Below are positions 1 through 10,987 of a DNA stretch of 64,000 bases, one piece after another. The DNA lies in the NCBI GenBank assembly GCA_020622165.1, contig JACNMN010000010.1:1-64000 (forward strand). The letters run 5' to 3'. Below the pieces are notes generated by a model. The model was not told the origin of the DNA, made no database searches, and worked only from the letters and a program-made list of their open reading frames with translations. The position numbers were made by a program, and so were the translations under genes. Source of the stretch: Boseongicola sp. H5. Lineage in GTDB: Bacteria > Pseudomonadota > Alphaproteobacteria > Rhodobacterales > Rhodobacteraceae. The stretch's first letter is position 1, and each line of letters begins with the position of its first letter.

Positions 1-2
1 TT

Positions 3-116
3 GCCGACCTGACCCAGCAGGGCACCGATGTGCTGCTCGCCGACAGCGGCGTAACAATCACCTTCCTCGACACCGACATCGCGGACATCACGACAGATAT
101 CTTCCAAATCATCTGA
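3..116 (+). CDS. C-terminal end of a probable RTX-type (hemolysin-type calcium-binding) secreted protein, partial
   Basis: Only the last 37 codons are in the window; the gene enters from the left edge and stops with TGA at 114-116. The tail is acidic and rich in Asp, Thr and aliphatic residues, with the pattern LLADSGVTITFLDTDIADI and a final Phe-Gln-Ile-Ile. This resembles the hydrophobic-acidic C-termini of RTX proteins exported by type I secretion, whose uncleaved signal lies at the C-terminus. No nonapeptide repeats are visible because the body lies outside the window. It converges on the KpsT-like gene with an 11-base gap. The family call is an inference from a short tail, although the reading frame itself is clear. 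Confidence 0.45.
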   Translation, partial: ADLTQQGTDVLLADSGVTITFLDTDIADITTDIFQII

Positions 117-127
117 ATAGAGAGGTC

Positions 128-805
128 TCAGGAATTCCCGGCCATGTTCGGAACGTCGAGGTTGCGCAGGTGGTGGTCGATCGCCTCGTCCACATCCTCG
201 TAGAGCGTGATCTTTCCGTGCTCCAGGACGATGCCGATATCACAAAGCTCGCGGATCTGCGGCATGTTGTGACTGACAACGAAAGATCCGGCCTGTTCCA
301 TCCGCTGACGGAACATCGCACTGCTTTTCTTGCGAAACGCCGCGTCGCCGACGGCGGTGACCTCATCCACAAGATAGGTGTCGAATCCGATCCCCATCGA
401 GACGCCGAAGGACAACCGCGCCTTCATGCCCGAGGAATACCCGCGCAACGGTTGCCTGTAACTCGCCCCCAACTCGCAGAACTCCTCCACGAAATCGGAT
501 AACTCCTCTGTGTCGACACCGTAGATGCGGGCGACGAAGCGTACATTCTGCGACCCTGTCAGGTCCGGATGAAAGGATCCGGCAAACCCGACCGGCCAGG
601 AGATGCTTCCCGTGGAGAGGATTTCGCCTGAGGTGGGTTCCAGCGTCCCCGCGATCATCTTCAGCAAGGTCGATTTTCCGGCGCCGTTCCGGCCCAGAAG
701 CGCCACCGAAAGCTGTGACGGCACGGTCAGGCTGAGATCATCGATCACCCGGTTTCGGAACCCGGCCCGGGCGAACTCCTTGGTCACATTGCGGAACTCG
801 ATCAC
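128..805 (-). CDS. kpsT: KpsT-like ABC transporter ATP-binding protein for surface polysaccharide export
   Basis: A 225-residue cytoplasmic ATPase of the KpsT/BexA/CtrD type, which powers export of capsular polysaccharide through a KpsM permease. Walker A GRNGAGKST lies at residues 38-46, the signature YSSGMKAR at about 123-130, Walker B FDTYLVDE at 141-148, and a switch His in VVSHN. The length is typical of KpsT. The shift from the usual LSGGQ to SSGMKAR is characteristic of polysaccharide-exporting ATPases. It follows the KpsE-like gene by 11 bases and is last in a minus-strand group. No KpsM-type permease gene is in the window, so its membrane partner must be encoded elsewhere. Confidence 0.85.
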   Translation of the reverse strand: MIEFRNVTKEFARAGFRNRVIDDLSLTVPSQLSVALLGRNGAGKSTLLKMIAGTLEPTSGEILSTGSISWPVGFAGSFHPDLTGSQNVRFVARIYGVDTEELSDFVEEFCELGASYRQPLRGYSSGMKARLSFGVSMGIGFDTYLVDEVTAVGDAAFRKKSSAMFRQRMEQAGSFVVSHNMPQIRELCDIGIVLEHGKITLYEDVDEAIDHHLRNLDVPNMAGNS

Positions 806-816
806 CGGGGGCCACC

Positions 817-2211
817 CTAGCGCCGGTCGCGCAGGCTGTAGGCCACCAGCACGACCGCCGCCCAGATCAGGAAGGTGAACAGGGTGATCATCGACAGCAG
901 CACGACCCGTTCGGGGTAGCGCGATGCCTCAGACAAGGTGGGGCGGACATGGGCGGCCAGATAACGGCTTTGCCGCCGGGCTTCGTTCCGGGCTGAATCG
1001 AACGCGGCCAGCGCGGCCGTATAGGCCTGCGCGGCGAATTCCTGATCCGTGGCCAGCCGCTCGTACTCCCCGACCAGATCGGCGAATGCGCTGTCGCCGG
1101 CGGCACTGGTGCCCAGAACCGCGCGCTCCTGAGCGATGCGGTTCTCGATCACGGATACGCGCCGCTCCACCTGCACGATCCGCGGATCGCTTTCCCGGGT
1201 CGTCTCCCGCAGGATATCAAGCTCGATCAGCGCTTCGGCCAACTGCGCCTGCAACGTGTTGAGCAGACCCATCTGGCCCTGGGTGTCGATCGTCGGATCC
1301 ACGATCTGGGTCCGGTTGCGAAACGCGGTCAGCGCCACGCGCGCGCCGGTCAGCCGTTCCTCGGCCTGGGCCAGTTCATCGCGGGCATAGCCTATGGCGT
1401 CTTCGCGGGCGACCGCCGAAAGCGCGTTGATCATCGCGCTGCTCTGTTCGAAAACCTCCTGCGCGATCCGCTGCGCGTCGGCGGGGTCATAGGCCAAGAT
1501 GCGCAGGTCGATCAGGCCTGTGCCGCTGTCGTAATATATTCGCACCTTGCGCGCCCAATGATCCACCAGATCTTCGATCGTGCCGGGCGGGTGAAAGGCG
1601 AAAACCGGGTCTTCTTCGGGGCTGACCCGGGACCAGATCGCGCGGAGGTCGAGCCGGTCGTCGACCAGCCGCACCAGTTCCTGACCTTGCAGGAATTCGT
1701 ACAGGATATCGGTGTCGGACGAACTCGATCCCGACAGGTCGGTGATCCCACCCAGAATTTCGATGGCAGAGCTGACCTCTTCGGTGCGCACCGAAAAGCC
1801 CACGAAAGACGCGTATTGGTCGGCCGCGCGGGTCCAAAGATACCAGGCGGAGAGTGCGGCCGGGGCGGCCACCATGATCATGAAGGACAAGGCCACCAGC
1901 CAATGCCGTCGCCGCGTTCGCATGGGTCGGGCCGCTGGGGCGACGGGTATCGATGGCGCGCCGGGTTCTGCCTTGCCGCCCGGTTTCGGGCCCTGCCCTG
2001 CCGCTGCGGGTTTCGGGGGGGGCGTCACCTCCTGTTGTTGCTGCGCCGCCTTGCGGATACGGGCAAGAGGCTGCGTTTTCTGCCATGCCTCCACGGTTCG
2101 TTCAGCTTCTCCTGTCTCCGCCTGCGGGTCCGACGCCTTGTCGGCGGGCGGTATCCGGGCCGCGCGTTTGGATGGAATGCTGTCTGCCAAATCTGGGTCC
2201 ACCCTGATCAA
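817..2211 (-). CDS. kpsE: KpsE/CtrB/BexC-like polysaccharide export inner-membrane protein
   Basis: A 464-residue polysaccharide co-polymerase-like protein that links the inner-membrane transporter to the outer-membrane export channel. It has a long Pro/Ala/Lys-rich cytoplasmic N-terminal tail (about 1-100), a first membrane segment at about 105-125 (VALSFMIMVAAPAALSAW), a large periplasmic region with coiled-coil heptads at about 270-400, and a C-terminal membrane segment at about 437-457 ending in RDRR. This two-TM topology is that of the KpsE family. The disordered tail of roughly 100 residues is longer than in E. coli KpsE. It sits between the fused glycosyltransferase and kpsT on the minus strand. 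Confidence 0.83.
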   Translation of the reverse strand: MIRVDPDLADSIPSKRAARIPPADKASDPQAETGEAERTVEAWQKTQPLARIRKAAQQQQEVTPPPKPAAAGQGPKPGGKAEPGAPSIPVAPAARPMRTRRRHWLVALSFMIMVAAPAALSAWYLWTRAADQYASFVGFSVRTEEVSSAIEILGGITDLSGSSSSDTDILYEFLQGQELVRLVDDRLDLRAIWSRVSPEEDPVFAFHPPGTIEDLVDHWARKVRIYYDSGTGLIDLRILAYDPADAQRIAQEVFEQSSAMINALSAVAREDAIGYARDELAQAEERLTGARVALTAFRNRTQIVDPTIDTQGQMGLLNTLQAQLAEALIELDILRETTRESDPRIVQVERRVSVIENRIAQERAVLGTSAAGDSAFADLVGEYERLATDQEFAAQAYTAALAAFDSARNEARRQSRYLAAHVRPTLSEASRYPERVVLLSMITLFTFLIWAAVVLVAYSLRDRR

Positions 2212-2310
2212 TGGAGAGTGCGGAAACGCGGCCGCCCGCGCCCGAATGCTATGCCTTGCGCCGGTTCAGGCTCCCTCGCCACGCCCCGCGTTCGCGCCGA
2301 GGCTAGGGCA

Positions 2311-4614
2311 TCAAGGGTCAACAGATGGTAAATTTTTGACGTTTTCTATGATAACCTGCGTGAGATTATCCTCAATTGCGAAGCCGATCGGGTGGCCGTT
2401 TTCCGCCTGTGCCACGGCCTCGCCTTGTGCGCCGATGTCGAAGGCCAGAACGGGCAGCCCGGTTGCCAGCGCCTCGTGGGTGGTGAAGGAAAAGGTTTCC
2501 GGCCAGATCGAGGGGATCAGCCAGCAGGTCACCCCATAGTGGCGAGCATGCTCTGCGATATCCTCCGGGCGATAGGGGCCATGAAGAGGCACCGACCGGG
2601 GCAGGTTGAATGACGGGTCAAGCGTTCCGATCAGGACCATCGAGATGCCCGGGTGCCGTTCCAGTTCCCGGGCCAGATCGCAGATCAGCGCGGCGCCTTT
2701 CTGCGGCGCGATATTGCCGAGGATGCCGATGACCGTTTTCCGCGCATCCTGCGGCACCGGCACTCGGCCAGTCGCAGTTGGTGCCGGATGCGGGGCGACG
2801 GTGATCTTGTCCGACAGGTCGGGATAGGCGGCGGCCACCTGCGCCCGGCTGTCGTTCGAGTAGACGACGAGCTTGCCGGCGGCGCTGAGCGGTCGGTGCC
2901 ACGCGCGCTGCCAATCGGCGAGGGTCACCACCGTGCCGTCCGCTCGGGTCGTGCTGTGGGCCGCGTCTCGGCGGCTGGCGGTGACCGGACCGCGGTAATG
3001 TCCGTCCTGATCCAGCAGGCAGTAGGACGGGGAGACCGGGAAAAAGTCGTGGAACCGGATCTCGATTTCCGCGTCGCTCACCGCGATATCCTGTATAAGA
3101 TCTGGCAAGGCTATCGGATCCGTGTCGCCCACGGCGCAGGAATAGATGATCCGCCGGCGCCGCACCGGTTCCAGCAGCCGGTGGACAAGTGCGATGTCCG
3201 AGGTCGCGCCCATGATCCGGCCCCGATCCGTATGAAGCTCCACCTGTACCCGCTGCCGCCCGCCAAAGCGGAGCACGATCGCGGCACATTCACGGCTGAG
3301 GAGATCGGCAAGCTCGCGGCGCAGATGCGCCTCCGCTCCGCCGCCGAGGGAATGGGCAAGGTAGATCGGCACCGCCCCGTCCGCGCTTGCCGCCGCCCAT
3401 CCGACGGCAAGCGCCAATCGACCCGACAGGAGCGGATCATGCCTCAGAAACGCCTGTACCTCGGCATCGAACTGCGGGTAGCGGCGGGACAGGATCGCCG
3501 CGTTTTTCGCCAATTGGGCGGCTTTCCCCCCGGTCCCGAAGCTGGCGCCGCCGCGATGTTCGACGAACAGACCGGGCAGGCCCACATGCCTGCCGCCCAT
3601 GGCCAAGGCCTTGCGGCACCAGTCCACCTCTTCGCCGTAGCCCCGGCCGAAGCTGGTATCGAGTTGCGGCAGATCCCGAAGAAACCTGTGGCTGAGCGCC
3701 ATGCAGAAGCCGACCCCGGTTGGAATGTCCACCGTGGCAAGGGGCGACAGGCCTTGCGCAACCGCATCGATCCGGTCGGCTTCTCCGGGGCGCAGATCGC
3801 GCCGCTGGCATGTGAGCGGGACCGACAGGATTTCCGCGTCATTCGACATTGGCGTCACGCTGGCGATGTCCGGCGCGTCAAGCAGGGGGGCGACGATCCG
3901 GCTGGCCCAGCCCGCGGGCACGAGGCTGTCCGAATTCAGCAGGATCACGGGATGATCGCGGCCCTGGATCTCCTCCAGCGCGCGGTTGACGCTGCCGACG
4001 AACCCAAGGTTTTCGCTGTTTTCCAGAAGGGTGACCCGAGGGGCCCGCGCCGTGGCCCAATCCCTCAGGAATGGCCGCACGCGGGCGTCGGTGGAGCCGT
4101 CTTCGACCGCGATCAGATGCCAGGGCAGATCCGTATGCCGCTCGATCCGGTCAAGACATTCCTGCAAGATCTCGAAGGCGTTGAAGACCGGCAGCAGGAT
4201 CGTCACCGGTGTCTTCGCGCGTGGCGCATCTGACGGAGGCTCGCGAAACACGGATATGTCGAGCGGATGGGCCAGGTCGAGCGGGGTCAGACCCAGCCTT
4301 GCCTTGACCTCGGCCTTCCATTCCGGCGCGCCGGTCAGATACCAGCGCAGGGCCGACGGTGCCGCGCCCATCGCATCGCGGAGGAAGCGCAGGAGCAGGC
4401 GGCGGTCCGAAGGCAGGGGCCGAGCGGCGACCGGTGCCGGGTTCCAGATCGTGCCTGTCTCGCCGGATCCGGTCGCGGCGATCTCTTTGTGATGCGCCGC
4501 ATAACGCGCGTATAATCCACGGAGCCGGCTGAGCACATGACATCCTTGGTAAGCGGCCCGCGACCGGGCGGTACGGTGCCAGATGTATTGGCCTGTCCGA
4601 CGCCTGTCCACCAT
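2311..4614 (-). CDS. Bifunctional-looking glycosyltransferase, GT2 domain fused to a GT4-like domain
   Basis: A 767-residue protein with two glycosyltransferase modules. A GT-A family 2 domain starts at about residue 136 (PVTILLPVFNAFEIL), with VEDGSTD at about 170-176 and the DxD-like NSDS at 227-230. After a linker, a GT-B family 4-like C-terminal half includes the beta-strand and phosphate-loop segment GILGNIAPQKGA and an EALATGLPVLAF nucleotide-sugar site. The first 130 residues are Arg-rich and have no recognised domain. It lies upstream of the KpsE- and KpsT-like genes on the same strand, so it probably builds the polysaccharide they export. The sugar substrates cannot be predicted. Fused GT2-GT4 enzymes are common in capsule loci. 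Confidence 0.8.
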   Translation of the reverse strand: MVDRRRTGQYIWHRTARSRAAYQGCHVLSRLRGLYARYAAHHKEIAATGSGETGTIWNPAPVAARPLPSDRRLLLRFLRDAMGAAPSALRWYLTGAPEWKAEVKARLGLTPLDLAHPLDISVFREPPSDAPRAKTPVTILLPVFNAFEILQECLDRIERHTDLPWHLIAVEDGSTDARVRPFLRDWATARAPRVTLLENSENLGFVGSVNRALEEIQGRDHPVILLNSDSLVPAGWASRIVAPLLDAPDIASVTPMSNDAEILSVPLTCQRRDLRPGEADRIDAVAQGLSPLATVDIPTGVGFCMALSHRFLRDLPQLDTSFGRGYGEEVDWCRKALAMGGRHVGLPGLFVEHRGGASFGTGGKAAQLAKNAAILSRRYPQFDAEVQAFLRHDPLLSGRLALAVGWAAASADGAVPIYLAHSLGGGAEAHLRRELADLLSRECAAIVLRFGGRQRVQVELHTDRGRIMGATSDIALVHRLLEPVRRRRIIYSCAVGDTDPIALPDLIQDIAVSDAEIEIRFHDFFPVSPSYCLLDQDGHYRGPVTASRRDAAHSTTRADGTVVTLADWQRAWHRPLSAAGKLVVYSNDSRAQVAAAYPDLSDKITVAPHPAPTATGRVPVPQDARKTVIGILGNIAPQKGAALICDLARELERHPGISMVLIGTLDPSFNLPRSVPLHGPYRPEDIAEHARHYGVTCWLIPSIWPETFSFTTHEALATGLPVLAFDIGAQGEAVAQAENGHPIGFAIEDNLTQVIIENVKNLPSVDP

Positions 4615-4659
4615 CGCGGCAATGCGGCGACACCGCCTGACCGGTGCGCGGGGCCGGGC

Positions 4660-5583
4660 TCAGTGACGGGGTGAGGCGTCGTTCCGCCGGGAGTGCACGG
4701 CCTCGGCGGCCTCCCGGACAATCTCCGAGATCTGCGTCAACTGCTCCGCCAGCGGGCTGGTCCTGCGCCAGATCATCCCGACCGTCCGCGATGGCTGCGG
4801 CCCCCGCAGCCGGCTTGTCGCGACCGGCGCCGAGCGGGTTTCCACCGCCACCGCCATGTCCGGGATCAGGGTCACGCCGATGCCCGCCCCGACCATCTGC
4901 ACCAGCGTCGAGAGCGAACTGCCATCCAGCCCGTCACGGGGCTGCGACGACTGGATGTTGCAGAAGGACAGCGCCTGATCGCGGAAGCAGTGCCCTTCTT
5001 CCAGCAAAAGCAGTCGCATATCGCGCAGGGCCTCGCCGCTTGGCACGGGCGCGTCGGCATCGCCAATGGGGCGGACAAGCACCATATCCTCCTCGAACAG
5101 CGCCACCTCGGTGAGCGAGGGCTCCGATATGGGCAGGGCGACGATGGCGGTGTCGAGCTTGCCGTCCTCCAGTTCCTCGATCAGCCTGGGCGTGATGGTC
5201 TCCCGGATGTTCACATCCAGACCGGCATAATTCCGGGTGAGCGCGCCGATCAGTTCGGGCAACAGATAGGGGGCAATTGTCGGGATGACGCCGATCCGCA
5301 GCCGCCCCGAAAGCCGGTCGCCGGAGGCGCGTGCCAGATCCTCCAGCTCGTCGATGGATTGCAGGATCTTCCGGACACGCAGCGCAAATTCCTCTCCCAG
5401 CCCGGTCAGCCGCACATGCCGGGGCCCGCGTTCGAAAAGCTTTGTGCCAAGGCTTTCCTCAAGCTCCCTGATCTGCACCGACAGGGCCGGCTGCGAGATG
5501 GCGCAGGCATCCGCGGCACGCCCGAAATGGCCGTGGCGGGACAGGGATTCGAAGTAGCGGAGTTGGCGCAGGGTCAGATTCAT
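4660..5583 (-). CDS. oxyR: OxyR hydrogen-peroxide sensing LysR-family transcriptional regulator
   Basis: A 307-residue LysR-type regulator. The N-terminal winged helix (residues 1-60) starts MNLTLRQLRYFESL. The effector domain holds both redox cysteines of OxyR: Cys199 in LLEEGHCFRDQ and Cys208 in SFCN, the same numbers as in E. coli OxyR. This pair forms the peroxide-induced disulfide. The gene is divergent from katG, the classical OxyR target, across a 316-base control region, which strongly supports the assignment over a generic LysR call. The start ATG is chosen because it gives the canonical LysR N-terminus. Transcription could continue into the glycosyltransferase gene 45 bases downstream. 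Confidence 0.93.
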   Translation of the reverse strand: MNLTLRQLRYFESLSRHGHFGRAADACAISQPALSVQIRELEESLGTKLFERGPRHVRLTGLGEEFALRVRKILQSIDELEDLARASGDRLSGRLRIGVIPTIAPYLLPELIGALTRNYAGLDVNIRETITPRLIEELEDGKLDTAIVALPISEPSLTEVALFEEDMVLVRPIGDADAPVPSGEALRDMRLLLLEEGHCFRDQALSFCNIQSSQPRDGLDGSSLSTLVQMVGAGIGVTLIPDMAVAVETRSAPVATSRLRGPQPSRTVGMIWRRTSPLAEQLTQISEIVREAAEAVHSRRNDASPRH

Positions 5584-5605
5584 TATAACGTATGGTTATT
5601 GAGAT

Positions 5606-5650
5606 GATTAGAAAATGCAACTTAATCCAATCGCAAACATTTGCTATCCT
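5606..5650 (+). promoter_or_regulatory. Candidate OxyR-controlled katG promoter (dyad overlapping -35, plus -10)
   Basis: In the oxyR-katG divergent region there is a dyad GATTA-N12-TAATC at 5606-5627, the kind of AT-rich interrupted palindrome bound by LysR proteins. Its right half overlaps a poor -35 element TTAATC (5622-5627), followed after 17 bases by the -10 TATCCT (5645-5650). An activator site abutting or overlapping a weak -35 is the normal layout at OxyR-activated promoters. The sequence is read directly; the binding role is inferred. Confidence 0.45.
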
Positions 5651-5672
5651 GCGTTTGAGAAGGAGGGATGCG

Positions 5673-5816
5673 ATGACGGGTCTAGGCCGGGTTGATGGCT
5701 TTTTCAGGGCGTGGGCCATGCGCAAATCCGGAAAACCGGGCCCGTTCCTGCCCCGGCGCGACGGCAGGCGCCTGGTCCGCAAACAGAGCTTGCGGCGCGC
5801 GGACCTGCCGGGCTAG
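5673..5816 (+). CDS. Possible 47-residue basic small protein upstream of katG
   Basis: A short ORF begins with ATG at 5673, five bases after the perfect ribosome-binding sequence AGGAGGG (5661-5667) and just downstream of the candidate katG promoter. The peptide starts MTGLGRVDGFFRAWAMRKSG, is Arg-rich with 12 Arg and 3 Lys among 47 residues, and matches no family I recognise. It could be a leader peptide on the katG mRNA or a genuine small protein, because any transcript from the promoter above must carry it. The strong Shine-Dalgarno argues for translation. The lack of known homologues and the Arg-rich make-up common to chance GC-rich frames argue for caution. Confidence 0.35.
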   Translation: MTGLGRVDGFFRAWAMRKSGKPGPFLPRRDGRRLVRKQSLRRADLPG

Positions 5817-5896
5817 CCATTGGGCCGGATCGCCCTCGATACGAACACGCGCTCACCCAACTCGCTTTCTAGCATCAACAGCCAGGATCGGAATGA

Positions 5897-8107
<2,211 letters not shown>

Positions 8108-8124
8108 GATATCCATGAAACAGG

Positions 8125-8157
8125 CCCGGGCGCGGCCATCGAAACGCGGCGCCCGGG
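8125..8157 (+). terminator. Hairpin downstream of katG, possible terminator
   Basis: A perfect 9-bp stem, CCCGGGCGC (8125-8133) with GCGCCCGGG (8149-8157), around a 15-base loop, followed by TCTTTCCC. The T-rich run is short, so termination may be inefficient. It lies 18 bases after the katG stop and before the convergent 8236-10692 gene. Confidence 0.5.
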
Positions 8158-8235
8158 TCTTTCCCGACAGACCGATCCCTTTCGGCCTGTCCCGGTCCGG
8201 GGATGTCGGCGCCCGGCCCCGTCAGGCCGCCGTCC

Positions 8236-10692
8236 TTACGGATCGCGTCCAAGAAATCCGATCACCCTGTCCAGAACATCCCGCCATCCGGGGTCGCTTT
8301 CCGTCAGGATATGATTGCGCGTATTCATCTCAAGAAACTCGGCACCCGGGATTGCCTCCGCCACCGCCTTGCCATGCTTGATCGGAACCGCAACGTCATC
8401 GGTTCCATGAAGCACGAGCGTGGGGATGCTCATGCTGCCCAGAAGGTCCCGGAAATCATAGGTGCCAAGCGCGTCGATCACCTGAAGGGAAACGCCCGTG
8501 CTGATCGTCTGGCGAAGATAGGTATCCAGCCAGGCCGTATCGGCGGGCGGCGTGTCGGACAAAACGGCCTGCGCCGTCAGCCGGCGGAATGTGGGCTCCT
8601 CCGCGTCCCAGCCAAGCCGGGCCACGGCCATGATCGCCTCGGTCCGTTCCGTCGTTTCCCCCCATTCCGGATGGCGCCATCCGGTTGCGGACGCGCCGAA
8701 CAGGGCCATTCGGCTGATCCTGCCGGGATTGCGGCGCAGATATTCGAAGGCAACCGGACATCCGTGGCCCATGGTGAGCAGCGCGAACCGATCCAGACCG
8801 GCGGCGTCCACCACCGCCTCCATGTCCGATGCGAAATCGCTCAATGTCAGCCCGTCGATATCCCTCTGGGACTGGCCCATGCCCCGATAGTCGAACTGGA
8901 CAAGGGTGAAACGTTCGGCCAGCGCCGTCACGATGCGGCTGGAAAACGGGTTCTCGTGGTCGAGCGCGAGATTGCCCAGCCAGCGGGCGGCGGCGAGAAG
9001 AGGGGGCCCTGAACCAAATCTCGACCAGGCGATGCGCACTCCGTCCGCCGTCGTGGCATTCTCCAGCGGATAGGGTGGGGGAGATGCCGGTACCGCGCCC
9101 GGCGGTGTCGCCGGAACACCCCGCCGGCCCGAGCCGGTGAGGCCGGCGCGTTTCAGCGCCTGGGAATAAGCCATGCCCAGAGCCGTATCGAAGGGCTGGC
9201 GCGCGACCGCTTCGTCCACATCGTGATCCGGCAGAAGCTTCATCAGGGTATCGGCGGCCCGGCGCGCCTCCACGGTCCGTTCGAGACATGCGAGCGAGGC
9301 GCATTTCATGCGGTGGCCCGACGGGTGCTCGGGGCTGAGCGCGATCAGCTCTCTGGCCGATTGCAGGGCTCCCTCGAAATCGCCGAGACCGAACTGGGCG
9401 ATGCCGTGCCCGGTGAGCCACAGGCCCCGGCGCCGGTCGCTCGGGCTAAGCGCCATGGCGGTCGCAAAAGCGGCCTTGGCGTCGTCATAATGGCCCGAAT
9501 AGGCAAGGATCCAGGAGTAGCATCCGTGGGCCATGGCCGAGGCCGGATCGACCTCGATCGCCCTGCGCGCGGTGTCCAGCGCGGCATCGAAGCGACGCAA
9601 GGTCAGTTCGCAGATCGACAGGATCGACCAGGCCCAACTGTCGTCGGGCGCGAGTTTGAGGGCGCGCTCGGCATCCCGCGCCGCCGCGCCGAGGGACAAT
9701 TCGGCATTGTCCGACCAGCCGTATTTGTAATCCCAAAGATGGGTCATGGCGAGGCCCGCGTGAATGCGCCCCGACCCGGGCTCCAGCGCGAGCGCGCGCT
9801 CGAAATGGGTGCGTGCGGCCATGTTCGCGGCCTTGTCGGGGGCTGCGATCAGATGCTGGCCAAGTACGAATTCCTGCCAGGCGCTGCGCGCGTCGGGCCC
9901 GGTGGCCGCAGCCTTGAGCCGTTCGGCCTCGACCAGTTCCGGGTGAATCGTCGCCGTCACGATGGTCGATATCTCGTCGAGCAGCGTGAAAAGCCCGGTA
10001 TAGGTCAATTCGTGGCGTGAGACGTGGATATGCAGCGCCGGTTCGGTATCCGTCAGTTGCAGATGCAGGCGAATATCGTCGCCGTCCCGGAAAACTCCGC
10101 CTTCGACCAGATAGGTGGCCCCAAGACCCTTGAACGGATGGCGTGCTTCGGCTGGAAGTTCGAGAAAGGTCCGAACCCGGTTGCGGGCGATCAGCGGAAA
10201 CCAGCGCGAGCGGGCAAGCACCGCCATGACCTCTTCGGTCACACCCTCGCTCAGGCCCTTCACGTCCGGTGTGTCGCCGACGATCTCGAACGGAAGAACC
10301 ACGATTGCGGGTGCGCCCTCCACCCGCGGCTTCGCGCCGCCGGCCGTGTCGCGCATGGCGTCCCGGATGATGTCGGACCCCTCGATCTCGCGGATCTCGG
10401 CGCGAAAGATGAAACCCCGTCCGTGGCGGGTTGCGATGATGCGCTGTTCATCCCCTGAATCCCCCACCAGCCGTCTTGCGTTGCTCACCAGCGTCGAAAG
10501 CGCGGCGTCGGAGACAACCCGATCCGGCCAGAAGGTCTGATGCAGCGCCTCCTTGGACACGAGCTGCCCGCGATTGCGGATCATGTGGATCAGGAATTCG
10601 AGTGATTGCGGCTCGGCTTCAATCGGCCCCTCAGGGCCGGAAAGCTGGAATCGATCGGTATCGACCGTGAAGGTCTCGAATGCATAGATCAT
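8236..10692 (-). CDS. Multidomain regulator: OmpR-type winged helix + TolB-like + TPR + alpha/beta-hydrolase domain
   Basis: An 818-residue cytoplasmic protein. Residues 1-100 form an OmpR/CadC-type winged helix (MIYAFETFTVD at the start, ATRHGRGFIF in the wing). Residues 125-235 match the TolB-like N-domain seen in CadC and adenylate-cyclase fusions (VVLPFEIVGD; GLSEGVTEEVMAVLARSRW). Several TPR units follow at about 270-490. An alpha/beta-hydrolase fold occupies about 545-818. In that last domain the nucleophile elbow reads LLTMGHGCP, so the expected Ser of GxSxG is Gly642, whereas the late HGTDD and NHIL acid/His motifs remain. I chose ATG 10692 over a GTG at 10710 because it gives the family's usual N-terminus. 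The likely role is a DNA-binding regulator with a non-catalytic ligand-binding hydrolase fold. Confidence 0.8.
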   Translation of the reverse strand: MIYAFETFTVDTDRFQLSGPEGPIEAEPQSLEFLIHMIRNRGQLVSKEALHQTFWPDRVVSDAALSTLVSNARRLVGDSGDEQRIIATRHGRGFIFRAEIREIEGSDIIRDAMRDTAGGAKPRVEGAPAIVVLPFEIVGDTPDVKGLSEGVTEEVMAVLARSRWFPLIARNRVRTFLELPAEARHPFKGLGATYLVEGGVFRDGDDIRLHLQLTDTEPALHIHVSRHELTYTGLFTLLDEISTIVTATIHPELVEAERLKAAATGPDARSAWQEFVLGQHLIAAPDKAANMAARTHFERALALEPGSGRIHAGLAMTHLWDYKYGWSDNAELSLGAAARDAERALKLAPDDSWAWSILSICELTLRRFDAALDTARRAIEVDPASAMAHGCYSWILAYSGHYDDAKAAFATAMALSPSDRRRGLWLTGHGIAQFGLGDFEGALQSARELIALSPEHPSGHRMKCASLACLERTVEARRAADTLMKLLPDHDVDEAVARQPFDTALGMAYSQALKRAGLTGSGRRGVPATPPGAVPASPPPYPLENATTADGVRIAWSRFGSGPPLLAAARWLGNLALDHENPFSSRIVTALAERFTLVQFDYRGMGQSQRDIDGLTLSDFASDMEAVVDAAGLDRFALLTMGHGCPVAFEYLRRNPGRISRMALFGASATGWRHPEWGETTERTEAIMAVARLGWDAEEPTFRRLTAQAVLSDTPPADTAWLDTYLRQTISTGVSLQVIDALGTYDFRDLLGSMSIPTLVLHGTDDVAVPIKHGKAVAEAIPGAEFLEMNTRNHILTESDPGWRDVLDRVIGFLGRDP

Positions 10693-10865
10693 GACAATGC
10701 CTGGCGACACGGGCGGTGCCGCAAAAAAGGGGTCGATTTCAAAAATACCAGAAATGGCCAGGCATTCCCCAGGAAATACTCAGAGGTCCGCCAAGCTTCA
10801 CCGTTCCGATCCGATTAGACCCATCTCGCGGCGTGCCGCAAGTCCATCGGCTCAGGAGTATTTTC

Positions 10866-10940
10866 ATGACGCACATCATTACCGGTCTTGTGGCCGCCGC
10901 CCCCCGGCGCAAGGGCAACGTCCGCGCGTCGGGGGCATAG
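10866..10940 (+). CDS. Possible 24-residue leader peptide
   Basis: ATG at 10866 is preceded by AGGAG (about 10855-10859, six bases upstream). The frame reads MTHIITGLVAAAPRRKGNVR and then four more residues before TAG at 10938-10940. It lies 184 bases upstream of the amino-acid-type binding-protein gene and 47 bases before a perfect hairpin, an arrangement that resembles a leader peptide with an attenuator. There is no run of one regulatory codon, only scattered Ile, Leu and Val codons, so a ribosome-stalling role is speculative. Confidence 0.25.
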   Translation: MTHIITGLVAAAPRRKGNVRASGA

Positions 10941-10987
10941 CCGTTCATCGGGCACGCCCGGGGGAACCGGGTAGGCGGAGCGGGACA

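Noticed and set aside
2311..4633. Separate start or frameshift splitting the fused glycosyltransferase into GT2 and GT4 genes
   Set aside because: The frame is continuous and both domains keep their motifs; nothing suggests a sequencing error or internal restart.
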